A stretch of 63,082 nt of DNA from Sphingomonadales bacterium (lineage in GTDB: Bacteria; Pseudomonadota; Alphaproteobacteria; Sphingomonadales; Sphingomonadaceae): NCBI GenBank assembly GCA_004173185.1, contig SEFZ01000025.1:1-63082 (forward strand), read 5' to 3'. Below the pieces are notes generated by a model that ran no database searches, was not told where the DNA came from, and was given only the letters and a program-made list of their open reading frames with translations. This document shows positions 17,409-25,719 of this stretch, in pieces (within the stretch, counting starts at the first letter, position 1; every line of letters starts with the position of its first letter). The position numbers were made by a program, and so were the translations under genes.

Positions 17409-18956
17409 ATGAACGCACGTCACCAGACGTTGGCAAAACCGGTTCGCAGGGGCGCTATCGCCCTTGCGGCCGGGCTGGCGACCCTTGCCGCCGGAACGGC
17501 TTCGGCCCAGTCGGCGGCGGATTTCGATCCGATCTTCGCCAAATGGAATACGGACGTTTCGCCGGGCTGCGTGGTCTCTGTCGAACGCGGCGGCAAGCCC
17601 ATGATGACGCGTGCTTATGGCATGGCCGATCTCGAGCATGGCATTCGCAACAGCGGCGATACGGTGTTTGAGGCCGGATCGGTCTCCAAGCAGTTCACCG
17701 CCGCTGCGGTGCTGGCGTTGGTCGATGCCGGCAAGCTGACGCTCGATACCGATATCCGCAAAATCATTCCCGAACTGCCGGATTATGGGCAGGTGATCAC
17801 GATCGATCATCTGCTCAATCACACCAGCGGCCTGCGCGATTGGGGCGCGGTCTCTGCGCTCGGCGGCTGGCCGCGCGGCACGCGGATTTCCACCCAGAAC
17901 GACTTTCTGCAAATCGCCGCCCGGCAAAAGGCGCTGAACTTCGAGCCCGGCGCTGAATCGAGCTATACGAATACCGGCTATAATCTGTTGACCGAAGTGG
18001 TGCAGCGGGTGAGCGGCAAATCGCTGGCGGTGTTCAGTCAGGAGACTTTCTTCGTCCCGCTCGGCATGACGCATAGCCAGTGGCGCGACAATTTCCGCAA
18101 GATCGTGCCGGGCCGGGCGCAGGCCTATGAGTGGCGCGGCGACGGCTATGAGCAGGACATGCCGTTCGAGAATGCGTACGGCAATGGCGGCCTGCTCACG
18201 ACCGTGGGCGACCTGCAAATCTGGAACCGCGCGCTCGATAGCGGCAAGCTCGGCGCGTTCGTCACCACCAAGCTCGCCGAACGCAGCACCCTGCGCGACG
18301 GCCGCAAGATCACCTATGGCCGTGGCCTGTTCAACTATGTGACGCAGGGCACCGAAGAGATTTCGCATGCCGGATCGACGGCGGGCTATCGCGCATGGCT
18401 CGGCCGCTATCCCGCGCATCGCCTGTCGGTTGCGATGCTGTGCAACGCCGCCAATGTCGATACCGCGATCGCGCGCAAGGTTGCGGTGCTGTATCTGCCC
18501 CCGTCGCCCGCCGACACGCCTGCCGAAAAGACGCTCGACGGCCTGTTCGTCGATCAGGCTTCCGGCATCCCGCTGAGCGCCGCGCGCTACAAGGCGGAGA
18601 CCAGCCGAATTGTGTCGAAGGACCGGATCGAGCTGACCGGCCGCGACGGCAACATCGCGGTCTTCGTGCGGACCGCTCCTGTTGCGGCAAGCGCCGTACA
18701 GCCGGCTGACTATGCCGCGAGCTATGCGAGCGACGAAGTCGGCGCGACCTATGACATCGTGGCCGGCCCCAATGGCCTGCTCTGGCGCATCCGTGGCACG
18801 GCGGATTTCGAGCCGGCGCTCAAGCCCGTGTACCGCGATGGATTTCTGGGCGAAGGCGTGGTGTTCCGCTTTCAGCGCGATGCGAGCGGCCGGGTGATCG
18901 CGCTGACGGTTAGCGTCGATCGCGCGCGCAACGTGCGTTTCACCCGGATTCCGTGA
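17409..18956 (+). CDS. Secreted serine hydrolase, class C beta-lactamase/D-aminopeptidase fold (S12)
   Basis: A 515-residue exported hydrolase (signal peptide to about residue 33, TASAQ). The penicillin-binding fold motifs are present: SVSK at 91-94 (nucleophile Ser91), YTN at 186-188, and HAG at 320-322 in place of KTG. The C-terminal 150 residues form an additional beta-rich domain. S12 relatives include D-aminopeptidases, D-amino-acid amidases and esterases. HXG instead of KTG is common in D-aminopeptidase- and esterase-type members. It follows the receptor closely, and the gene cluster downstream contains peptidases and a D-amino-acid dehydrogenase, so a D-peptide substrate is plausible but unproven. 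Confidence 0.88.
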   Translation: MNARHQTLAKPVRRGAIALAAGLATLAAGTASAQSAADFDPIFAKWNTDVSPGCVVSVERGGKPMMTRAYGMADLEHGIRNSGDTVFEAGSVSKQFTAAAVLALVDAGKLTLDTDIRKIIPELPDYGQVITIDHLLNHTSGLRDWGAVSALGGWPRGTRISTQNDFLQIAARQKALNFEPGAESSYTNTGYNLLTEVVQRVSGKSLAVFSQETFFVPLGMTHSQWRDNFRKIVPGRAQAYEWRGDGYEQDMPFENAYGNGGLLTTVGDLQIWNRALDSGKLGAFVTTKLAERSTLRDGRKITYGRGLFNYVTQGTEEISHAGSTAGYRAWLGRYPAHRLSVAMLCNAANVDTAIARKVAVLYLPPSPADTPAEKTLDGLFVDQASGIPLSAARYKAETSRIVSKDRIELTGRDGNIAVFVRTAPVAASAVQPADYAASYASDEVGATYDIVAGPNGLLWRIRGTADFEPALKPVYRDGFLGEGVVFRFQRDASGRVIALTVSVDRARNVRFTRIP

Positions 18957-18992
18957 GGCGCCGGGCGGTAGAAACCAACGTTATGCAAATTC

Positions 18993-19049
18993 GGAATGCC
19001 TGTGTCGAGATCGGCATTGGACGCTGCAATGCCGACGCGGCAGCATTCC
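18993..19049. promoter_or_regulatory. Nested inverted repeats at the sigma-factor gene start
   Basis: GGAATGC (18993) pairs with GCATTCC (19043), and inside it TCGGCATT (19011) pairs with AATGCCGA (19028). The nested dyad covers the possible start codons of the ECF sigma gene. It could be a cruciform operator or a leader structure that limits translation; neither role is demonstrated. Confidence 0.45.
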
Positions 19050-19634
19050 AAAATGGACCAATCGGGGCGCACGTTCAGAGAGTTTGAAGCGCGCCTTCGC
19101 TTATTCGTTGCCGCACGAACAAGACAGGCAAATGACATTGACGATATCGTTCAGGAATCTTTTCTAAAATTTCACGCTATCTGCAAGGATAGGCAGGTAA
19201 ATAATCCGCTGGGATATCTGTACCGGACGGCGATCAATATTGTGATTGATCGCAGCAGAAGCCGGTCACCGTTGGTAAATGCGGTAGATATTGATGATGT
19301 GGCCGAGCATTATTTGACGATGGAGCCTACGCAGGAACAGGCTCGCCGTCTGGCCGATCTGGAGCTCGCCTATCACGCGGCGCTGGCCGAACTCTCGCCG
19401 CGTTGCGCCGAAGTCTTTCACCTGCGGCGGCACCGGGCGATGGCTACGCCCGACGTTGCCGCGCACCTCTCGATCACCACGCGGATGGTGCAAAAACACA
19501 TGGTAACCGCGATGGCGCATCTTCAGGATCGGCTGCGGCCATTCCTGTTTCGCGATCTCGATGGCGAGGGTTCGGGCGGCTTCAGCGTTCCGGTCAAATG
19601 CCAGATCACGTCGAGCTCGGATGCGCATGCATGA
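18996..19634 (+). CDS. ECF-type RNA polymerase sigma factor (FecI-like)
   Basis: A small sigma-70 relative directing RNA polymerase to a specific regulon. Region 2 contains DDIVQESFLKFH and NPLGYLYRTAINIVIDRSRS. Region 4 contains LAELSPRCAEVFHLRRH and the DVAAHLSITTRMVQKHM helix-turn-helix. The start is unsure: ATGs at 18996, 19029 and 19053 are all in frame and none has a good ribosome-binding site; nested inverted repeats overlap them. The first 300 bases are less GC-rich than the neighbours. Sigma factors of this type normally sit beside a FecR-like anti-sigma; none is here. The likely target is the receptor/hydrolase cluster around it. Confidence 0.88.
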   Translation: MPVSRSALDAAMPTRQHSKMDQSGRTFREFEARLRLFVAARTRQANDIDDIVQESFLKFHAICKDRQVNNPLGYLYRTAINIVIDRSRSRSPLVNAVDIDDVAEHYLTMEPTQEQARRLADLELAYHAALAELSPRCAEVFHLRRHRAMATPDVAAHLSITTRMVQKHMVTAMAHLQDRLRPFLFRDLDGEGSGGFSVPVKCQITSSSDAHA

Positions 19635-19801
19635 CGCTGCGGATCGTCCAGCATCGCTGCGAACGCCGCATCGGGCAGGGTGGTATCGCCGGCGATCTGC
19701 GCGACGAGTTCTTCGAGATTGTCGGTGTCGATCACGCGCGCCTGCCCTTGCTGCTCTCGTAGCAACATGGCGTGTTTGCCCTTCCGTGGCTTCGCATCCA
19801 T
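19523..19801 (-). CDS. Possible small antisense protein (uncertain)
   Basis: A reverse-strand frame of about 92 codons runs from ATG 19801 (MDAKPRKGKH) through ARVIDTDNLEELVAQIAGD and LPDAAFAAMLDDPQRHA to a stop inside the sigma gene. Its middle shows the GC-rich third positions expected of genes here, and it overlaps the 3' end of the sigma-factor gene in convergent orientation. I recognise no family. It could be a real small protein or a shadow; the gap 19635-19966 otherwise has no gene. Confidence 0.3.
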   Translation of the reverse strand: MDAKPRKGKHAMLLREQQGQARVIDTDNLEELVAQIAGDTTLPDAAFAAMLDDPQRHACASELDVIWHLTGTLKPPEPSPSRSRNRNGRSRS

Positions 19802-19966
19802 TGCGCCTTTGACTGCGTCGATCCTGACAAGACGAATATGCGAAACAATTGCGAACCCAATCGGAAAATATTCGATGCGGTTCGCATGCAACTCTGCGGA
19901 TCGTCCTTATCGATAGGGCGGCGCAAATTCGCTTTCCCACAGCTCGTCCTCGCGAAAGGCTCGTTC

Positions 19967-21244
19967 ATGGCTTCCCTCACTGCCCTTGCCGCCCTCCTTG
20001 CTGCCGGCACCGTATCGGCGGCGGACCCGCAGAGCGATCGGACCGCCAAGGCGACGCTTTCCAGCGCTTCCTATCGCGCGGCCGTGGCGCAGCTCGATCG
20101 CGAGCATGACCGCATCGTCGAGGAAATCGTCACGCTGACGGAAATTCCTGCGCCGCCGTTCAAGGAAGCCAAGCGCGCGGCGGCATATCGCGACATGTTC
20201 GAGGCGGCCGGTCTTTCGGATGTCGAGATCGACGCGGAGGGCAATGTGCTCGGTTTGTATCGTGGCACCGGACCTGCGGGCGGCAAGCTGATCGTGCTGG
20301 CCGCGCATCTCGATACGGTCTTCTCCGAGGAAACCAATGTGAAGGTGCGCCGCGAAGGCACGCGGCTTCATGCGCCGGGGATCGGTGACGACACGCGCAG
20401 CCTGGCAGTGATCCTGGCATATGCACGAGCGCTGAAAGCCAATGCGATCCGCACCCAATCGGACATCCTGTTCGTCGGCAATGTCGGCGAAGAAGGGCCG
20501 GGCGATCTGCGCGGCGTCCGCTATCTGTTCACCAAGGGCAAATATCAGGGGCGGGTGAAGGCGTTCTTCTCGATGGATGGCAGCGATGCGGAGCGCATCG
20601 TCCATGGCGGGGTCGGCTCCAAGCGCTATCGCGTGACCTACAAAGGGCCGGGCGGGCATAGCTATGGCGCGTTCGGGCTGGTCAATCCGATGGTCGCCGC
20701 AGGCCGGACGGTCGTCGATTTCTATTCTATCGCTGTGCCCAAGACGCCCAAGACCACCTATGCCGCCAGCGTGACCGGCGGCGGGACTTCGGTGAATTCT
20801 ATTCCCAACGAAGTGTTCGTCGAATTCGATATGCGGTCGGAAGATCCGGTCGAGCTCGCCAAGGTCGAAGAAAAGTTCAAGGCCGTGGTTCTGGCCAGTG
20901 TCGATGCCGAAAATGGTGCGCGCGACGTGAAGGAAGGCAAGATCATCGCCGATCTCAAGCTGATCGGTGATCGCCCGGCCGGCAGCACGCCTGTTACGGC
21001 GGACATCGTCAAGATCGCCACCAGCATTATCACCGCGAAGGGCATGACGCCTGCGCCTTCTTATTCCTCCACCGATTCCAATCTGCCGATGAGCCTGGGC
21101 ATTCCGGCGATCACGATCGGATCGGGCGGGAAGGGCGGCCGCGCGCATTCGCTCGACGAGTGGATCGACGTGGAGAAGGGCGCAAGTCTTGAAGGAATGT
21201 CGGTCGGCCTGGCCATCCTCCTCGCCGCGGCAGGTGCAAAGTGA
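19967..21244 (+). CDS. Secreted M20 family metallopeptidase
   Basis: A 425-residue zinc aminopeptidase/carboxypeptidase of the M20 (PepT-like) family with a signal peptide ending GTVSA-AD near residue 18. Metal ligands appear in order: AAHLD (His114), GIGDD (Asp141), the catalytic GEE (Glu175/176) and FSMDGSD (Asp204). The dimerisation lid contains GPGGHSYGAFG. I chose ATG 19967, which gives the signal peptide; the frame extends upstream without one. Its stop overlaps the GTG of the CapA-like gene (GTGA), so the two are co-translated. It probably trims peptides in the periplasm after uptake by the receptor. Confidence 0.88.
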   Translation: MASLTALAALLAAGTVSAADPQSDRTAKATLSSASYRAAVAQLDREHDRIVEEIVTLTEIPAPPFKEAKRAAAYRDMFEAAGLSDVEIDAEGNVLGLYRGTGPAGGKLIVLAAHLDTVFSEETNVKVRREGTRLHAPGIGDDTRSLAVILAYARALKANAIRTQSDILFVGNVGEEGPGDLRGVRYLFTKGKYQGRVKAFFSMDGSDAERIVHGGVGSKRYRVTYKGPGGHSYGAFGLVNPMVAAGRTVVDFYSIAVPKTPKTTYAASVTGGGTSVNSIPNEVFVEFDMRSEDPVELAKVEEKFKAVVLASVDAENGARDVKEGKIIADLKLIGDRPAGSTPVTADIVKIATSIITAKGMTPAPSYSSTDSNLPMSLGIPAITIGSGGKGGRAHSLDEWIDVEKGASLEGMSVGLAILLAAAGAK

Positions 21245-22653
21245 GCGCCGCAATGATCCGCATCGCCTTGCTGGTCGCGACCGCAATCGTCCCGTTCCGT
21301 GCATCGGCACAGGAGGCGCTGACCGTTACCCCGGTTCCGACCACGCCGATCGAAGGCGAGTTCACGCTCGCGGCGGTCGGGGACCTGATTTACCTGCGGC
21401 CGATGCTGGCGACGCTGGAAGCGCGCAGCCCGGAGATGCTTAAGCTGTTGCGCGACGCCGACGTGACCTTCGGCAATTTCGAGACGACCGTGCTCGATCT
21501 TTCGGACACCAAGGCAGTGGCCCAGGCGGAATCGGGCGGCACCTGGATGCTCGCCGATCCGCGCGTGCCGGAGGATGTTGCCGCCCTTGGCTTCGACGTG
21601 GTCAGCCATGCCAACAACCATTCGACCGATTGGGGCGTGGAAGGCATGGCCGAGACCGGCCGTCGCCTGACCGATGCCAAGCTGGTCTGGTCCGGCACCG
21701 GCGTAAACATGAGCGCCGCCCGCGCGCCGCGCTATCTCGATGTCGCCAAGGGCCGCGTCGCGATTGTCTCCGCCACCTCGACGTTTACGCCAATGTCGCG
21801 CGCCAGCGACGCAGTTGGCGAAGTTGCCGGACGGCCCGGCGTCAACAGCCTGCGCACCGTGCGGACTGCCCTGGTCTCGCCGGAGCAGTTCGAATCGCTT
21901 GCCGCCGTCGCTGCCAAATCGCCGCTGCGGACCGATGGCCGTTCGGGCGAGGGCGTCACCCTGTTCGGCAACCGCTTCGCAGTGGGGACGACAGAGGGCA
22001 AATATCTCGATTATCGCTACGTGATGAATTCGGGCGATCTCGCCGAGAATATGCGCTCGGTCCGTCAGGCGAAGCAGAACGGCAATTTCGTGATCTATTC
22101 CACCCACAATCACGAACCCGGCAACGGCTTTCAGGAGCCCGCCGATTTCGCGATCGAACTCGCCCGTAAGGCGATCGATGCGGGGGCGGATGCCTATATG
22201 GGTCACGGGCCGCACCAGTTGCGCGGGATCGAGATCTACAAGGGCAAGCCGATCTTCTATTCGCTCGGCAACTTCGCGATGATGAACAACTCGCTCGATG
22301 TCGTCGCGCCCGACATGTATGACCAGTTCGGGGTGAAGCCCGAGAGCGGCACCGTTCCGGAACTGCTCCAGGCCCGTAATTCGCGGACCTTCTCCGATCC
22401 CAATCTCTATGAATCGGTGATCGCCGTTTCGCGCTATGCGAATGGGCAACTGGCCGAGATCAAGCTGTATCCGATCGATCTGGGTGTCGATATTCAGGGG
22501 GCTGACCGCGGCGTGCCGCGCACGGCATCGCGCGCGACCGGGCAACGCATCCTCGAGCGGCTGCGCAAGCTTTCCGCCGCGATGGGCACGACGATCCGGA
22601 TCGAGAATGGCGTGGGCGTGATCCAGCTACTGGATACCAAGCCCAAGCGATAA
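21241..22653 (+). CDS. CapA-family protein (poly-gamma-glutamate-associated metallophosphatase fold)
   Basis: A 470-residue exported protein of the CapA/PgsA family, a calcineurin-like phosphoesterase fold. Visible motifs are AAVGDLIYLRPM, the GNFETT metal site, VVSHANNHSTDWG, STHNHEPGN and YMGHGPHQLRG, then YSLGNF. PgsA/CapA proteins take part in poly-gamma-glutamate synthesis or release; others act in antibiotic or peptide pathways. The start GTG overlaps the M20 peptidase stop. Because it is linked to peptidases and a D-amino-acid dehydrogenase rather than to PgsB/PgsC, a degradative or scavenging role seems likelier here than capsule synthesis, but this is inference. Confidence 0.85.
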   Translation: MSAAMIRIALLVATAIVPFRASAQEALTVTPVPTTPIEGEFTLAAVGDLIYLRPMLATLEARSPEMLKLLRDADVTFGNFETTVLDLSDTKAVAQAESGGTWMLADPRVPEDVAALGFDVVSHANNHSTDWGVEGMAETGRRLTDAKLVWSGTGVNMSAARAPRYLDVAKGRVAIVSATSTFTPMSRASDAVGEVAGRPGVNSLRTVRTALVSPEQFESLAAVAAKSPLRTDGRSGEGVTLFGNRFAVGTTEGKYLDYRYVMNSGDLAENMRSVRQAKQNGNFVIYSTHNHEPGNGFQEPADFAIELARKAIDAGADAYMGHGPHQLRGIEIYKGKPIFYSLGNFAMMNNSLDVVAPDMYDQFGVKPESGTVPELLQARNSRTFSDPNLYESVIAVSRYANGQLAEIKLYPIDLGVDIQGADRGVPRTASRATGQRILERLRKLSAAMGTTIRIENGVGVIQLLDTKPKR

Positions 22654-22658
22654 AGGGG

Positions 22659-23552
22659 TCAGGCGCGCCCGATCGCGGGCAGCGCGCTGGCTGCTTTCCA
22701 GATCTGGTCGACCGATTGCCGCGTGCGATCCATCGAGCGATACATGCGGATCTCCATGCGGACGTCGGCGCCCAGATCGCATAATTGCCCGCTGGCCAGA
22801 TCGCGGCGGATCAGGCTTTCGGGCAGCCACGCGATGCCGTGTCCGGCGAGGACCATAGCCTTGATGATCTCCGCGACGGCGTTGTCGTTGACGTGGCTGG
22901 TGACCAACCGGACGCCAGACGCCCGCGCCGCATGATCGCTCAACCGGCCGAGGAAGGAATTCCCGCCATAGGCCAGCAAGGGTGCTGCGCCATCGAGAGC
23001 GAACACTGCCTCGCCATTTTCGCAACGCGAGGCGGCGAGCAGGCGGTCTTCGCCGAGCACGATGAACGGAAAGCGTTCCGGATCGATCGAGATCGGCACC
23101 GAATCATGGTGGAAAGTCAGCAGGAAATCGCTTTTCCCTTCGACCAGCGACTGGATGCAATTGTGCGAATTGTCGGCGAGAACGTCGGTCTTGAGCACGC
23201 CGAGCGTCCGCTCGATATCCTTGAGCCATTCGGGGAACACGCTCAGCGCCAGCGTGTGCAGCGCGGCAAAACTGATCGTCCGGCGGGATTGCTGGTGCCG
23301 CGCCTGCATGTCGCTCCGCGCGTCCTCGAGCATGGTCAGCACTTCATCGGCGGTGGCGCGGAACAACAGGCCCTCGTCGGTCAGCGAGGTCGGGAAGGTG
23401 CTGCGATCGATCAACGATGCGCCTAGCCACAGTTCGAGCGCCTGAATGCGGCGGCTGAACGCAGACTGCGTAACGTTGCGCGCCGTCGCCGAGCGTGAAA
23501 AGCTGCGCGTCTCACAAAGACTGATGAAGTCTTTCAGATGCTTCAAATCCAA
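22659..23552 (-). CDS. LysR family transcriptional regulator
   Basis: A 297-residue DNA-binding regulator. The N-terminal winged helix-turn-helix is clear: MDLKHLKDFISLCETRSFSR, then ARNVTQSAFSRRIQALE. A periplasmic-binding-like effector domain follows from about residue 90. It is transcribed away from the DauA-like dehydrogenase gene with a 114-bp gap that contains a LysR-box-like dyad (23610-23627), so it most likely controls that gene and itself. Its 3' end converges on the CapA gene with only 5 bp between stops. The effector ligand could be the amino acid oxidised by its neighbour. Confidence 0.92.
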   Translation of the reverse strand: MDLKHLKDFISLCETRSFSRSATARNVTQSAFSRRIQALELWLGASLIDRSTFPTSLTDEGLLFRATADEVLTMLEDARSDMQARHQQSRRTISFAALHTLALSVFPEWLKDIERTLGVLKTDVLADNSHNCIQSLVEGKSDFLLTFHHDSVPISIDPERFPFIVLGEDRLLAASRCENGEAVFALDGAAPLLAYGGNSFLGRLSDHAARASGVRLVTSHVNDNAVAEIIKAMVLAGHGIAWLPESLIRRDLASGQLCDLGADVRMEIRMYRSMDRTRQSVDQIWKAASALPAIGRA

Positions 23553-23609
23553 CTTTAGTTCCCCACGTTCGGCTGTCTGCGAGGTTCGCTTAACGCCAAA
23601 CCCGACGTC

Positions 23610-23627
23610 TTAGAATGCGAATGCTAA
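23610..23627. promoter_or_regulatory. Candidate LysR-binding dyad
   Basis: TTAG and CTAA bracket an almost self-complementary core (AGAATGCGAATGCT), giving the T-N11-A style of LysR box, in the divergent promoter region between the LysR gene and the dehydrogenase gene. It lies 40 bp before the dehydrogenase ATG. The binding role is inferred from motif and position. Confidence 0.45.
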
Positions 23628-23666
23628 TCGGCGCTGAAAATCGCGCTGCTGGAGAGATCTCCCAAT

Positions 23667-24806
23667 ATGCGCACACGTGTCGAAGTTCTTGTTATCGGCG
23701 GCGGGATCGCGGGCATATCTGCCGCGGCGCGCATTGCGCAACATGCAGAAACCCTTGTTCTCGAGAGCGAATCCGCGCTCGGCTATCATTCCTCGGGCCG
23801 CAGCGCGACCTTCTATCATTTCGGCATCGGCAATGATCCGGTCCGCGCGATGACGGCCGCCAGCAGCGACTTTTTTGCCAGTCCCCCGGCCGACTATGCC
23901 GAAGGCCCGCTATGGACCGAGAAATCTGCGCTGTTCATCGCCGACCAGCAAGCGATGCCCGAACTTGAGGCGCTGCACAGCGAGATGGACCGGTTCACCG
24001 ACACGATCCGTCGTATCGGTCCGGAGGAGATGCTGGGGATCGTTCCGGTCCTCAATACCGGCGTGGACGGCTATGTCGCCGGCCTGCTCGATCCCGGCGG
24101 GCGCAAGCTCGACGCCGATGCGTTGCTCCAGGCCAATGCCCGGGCGTTTCGCCGCCTTGGCGGCAAGATCCTGTTCGACGCGACGGTCACCGCCATCGCC
24201 CGATCGGGCAAGGGTTGGGATGTCGAGACGACGGTCGGTTCCTATTTTGCCGAAATACTGGTCAATGCCGCGGGTTCTTGGGCCGATGCCGTTGCCGCGA
24301 TGGCTGGGGTCCGGCCGCTCGGCGTGCAGCCGCTGCGCCGGACGATCATCGGTTTCCAGCCCCCCGCAGACCTCGATGTGTCGGGGTGGCCCTTCCTCAA
24401 GACGGTGAGCGAAGAGGGGTTCTACATGCTGCCCGACGCTGGCCTGTTGCTGGCCTCGCCGATGGACGTGACTCCGCAAGAGCCGTGTGATGCCCAGCCC
24501 GACGACTATGACGTCGCGCTGGCGGCCTGGCGCGTCGAAGAAGCGACCAGCCTCAAAATCGGCCGGATCAGCACGCGCTGGGCGGGTCTGCGCAGCTTCG
24601 TTGCGGACAAGGTGCCCACGGCGGGGTTCGCACCCGATGCAGAAGGGTTCTTCTGGCTGGCGGGGCAGGGCGGCTATGGCCTGCAAACCTCCCCGGCGAT
24701 GGCGGAGGCAGTAGAATCGCTGATGTTCGACAAGGCATGGCCGGAGACCCTATCGGCGCACGGCCTGCGCCCCGAACATATCAAGCCGGAACGGTTGTTT
24801 CACTGA
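23667..24806 (+). CDS. FAD-dependent D-amino-acid dehydrogenase, DauA (D-arginine dehydrogenase)-like
   Basis: A 379-residue DAO-family flavoenzyme oxidising an amino acid to the 2-oxo acid. The FAD loop GGGIAG is at 10-15. The sequence resembles the D-arginine dehydrogenase DauA of Pseudomonas closely: YHSSGRSATFYHFG (FAD-loop histidine region), GVRPLGVQPLRR, GFYMLPDAGLLLASP (substrate Tyr), WAGLRSFVADK (substrate carboxylate Arg) and GQGGYGLQTSPAM. These are recalled similarities, not an alignment. DauA accepts many D-amino acids, so exact specificity is open. The LysR gene is divergent, and the cluster upstream has peptidases, which could release its substrate. Confidence 0.85.
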   Translation: MRTRVEVLVIGGGIAGISAAARIAQHAETLVLESESALGYHSSGRSATFYHFGIGNDPVRAMTAASSDFFASPPADYAEGPLWTEKSALFIADQQAMPELEALHSEMDRFTDTIRRIGPEEMLGIVPVLNTGVDGYVAGLLDPGGRKLDADALLQANARAFRRLGGKILFDATVTAIARSGKGWDVETTVGSYFAEILVNAAGSWADAVAAMAGVRPLGVQPLRRTIIGFQPPADLDVSGWPFLKTVSEEGFYMLPDAGLLLASPMDVTPQEPCDAQPDDYDVALAAWRVEEATSLKIGRISTRWAGLRSFVADKVPTAGFAPDAEGFFWLAGQGGYGLQTSPAMAEAVESLMFDKAWPETLSAHGLRPEHIKPERLFH

Positions 24807-24873
24807 CCGTCGATCGGGCCGCGCTGGTCGATGCAGCGCTCATAGCCGCTTGATGAACTCAGCCTTCCAGTGA

Positions 24874-25055
24874 CTATGGGGCTCCGGTTCCTGTTTGCTG
24901 AGGGCAAGCCCCGCCCGATGCTAGCCTGTTCGTTCCCAAGACGAGAGTATCGCCTCCCATCTTGAGAACGTACTTGGCTACCTGGCGGTCGTCATCGTTG
25001 TAGCGGGGTGCCGAAAACACTCGGCGCCTTCCGGCGATGACGGCTTTTACCAGCG
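24874..25055 (-). pseudogene. Possible DUF4156-like lipoprotein fragment
   Basis: A reverse-strand stretch reads FSAPRYNDDDRQVAKYVLKMGG followed by DTLVLGTNR (split here for length), reminiscent of the C-terminal part of small DUF4156-type lipoproteins (a YN..D..A...L...GGDT pattern). It has no start or signal sequence of its own and follows directly the stop of the lipoprotein at 25056. It may be a decayed gene end. The family resemblance is weak and recalled. Confidence 0.25.
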
Positions 25056-25385
25056 CTATTCGTTCTGCAGATCGGCGTTGTATCGTGTCGCGTCGCAAAT
25101 GCCGGTCGCTGCTTGGCCCGGTTGGGGAAGCGGCGTCTTTGGCGGACCATCGACACTCAATAGGCAGCGCCCCTCGCAATCGGCACTGCCACTGCAAGCC
25201 TTTCCACCATCTGCGTAACGGACTTGGCAGATCGGATAGCCGAAAGCACTGCGGCTTTCATAACCTCCTTCGGCTGCACACATAGCCCGATCCACGCGGC
25301 TAAGTTTCTTGGGCGGTGTAGCGCAGCTTCCTACGAGCATCCCGACGACCATCATGACTATCGGAAATGCTGGGAACCTCACCAT
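25056..25385 (-). CDS. Small cysteine-rich lipoprotein
   Basis: A 109-residue protein with an N-terminal hydrophobic segment and lipobox (VGMLVGSC, Cys at about 21), so probably an anchored periplasmic lipoprotein. The mature part has cysteines in CAAEGG, YPICQV, KACSGSADCEGRC and GICD. This is a pattern I know from small sphingomonad lipoproteins of unknown function. Those usually end with a further cysteine pair about 20 residues later. Here the protein stops soon after GICDATRYN, so the C-terminus may be truncated. It lies alone, upstream of a possible lipoprotein fragment. Confidence 0.6.
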   Translation of the reverse strand: MVRFPAFPIVMMVVGMLVGSCATPPKKLSRVDRAMCAAEGGYESRSAFGYPICQVRYADGGKACSGSADCEGRCLLSVDGPPKTPLPQPGQAATGICDATRYNADLQNE

Positions 25386-25719
25386 CCACGCAATATGCTA
25401 CGTTACGGGAACGGCACCAATTGGGTCGTTATGCATCTAGTCGCCCCCTCAAATCGCTCGCTGTCCAGGTGTGCCGATATAACGGGGAATGTCAGCAAAT
25501 TCAGGCGGCGATCTTACGTTGAGCTGGGCGTGTAGGCGGGCCTGAGCCGGTGCTTGCGCTTAGAAAGGGCCGATACCTAACCCGCAGGACCGCCGTAGAA
25601 GGTGCCGGGTTCAGATTAGGTGTTTGAAATCTAATGATAGTATCGTGGATGGTGGTCGCGGATAGGCGCGCGCCAGGGACAACCTGGCTAGGCAAAATTT
25701 AGGTGGATTTCGCCAATTT
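25386..25719. other. Intergenic stretch, no gene seen
   Basis: About 330 bp between the lipoprotein gene and the island's left end. Only short frames occur on both strands, with no ribosome-binding sites, recognisable protein or RNA structure. It would be ordinary chromosome downstream of tRNA-Glu before the island entered. Confidence 0.5.

Noticed and set aside
14635..17436. A 933-codon reverse frame opposite the TonB receptor
   Set aside because: Its composition (repeated RRQR, AIADQR-like strings) is that of the complement of a receptor gene; there is no recognisable domain or ribosome-binding site.
19005..19050. Intrinsic terminator between the S12 hydrolase and sigma genes
   Set aside because: The nested stems are followed by no U-run and overlap the sigma gene's start codons, so a regulatory dyad is more likely than a terminator.
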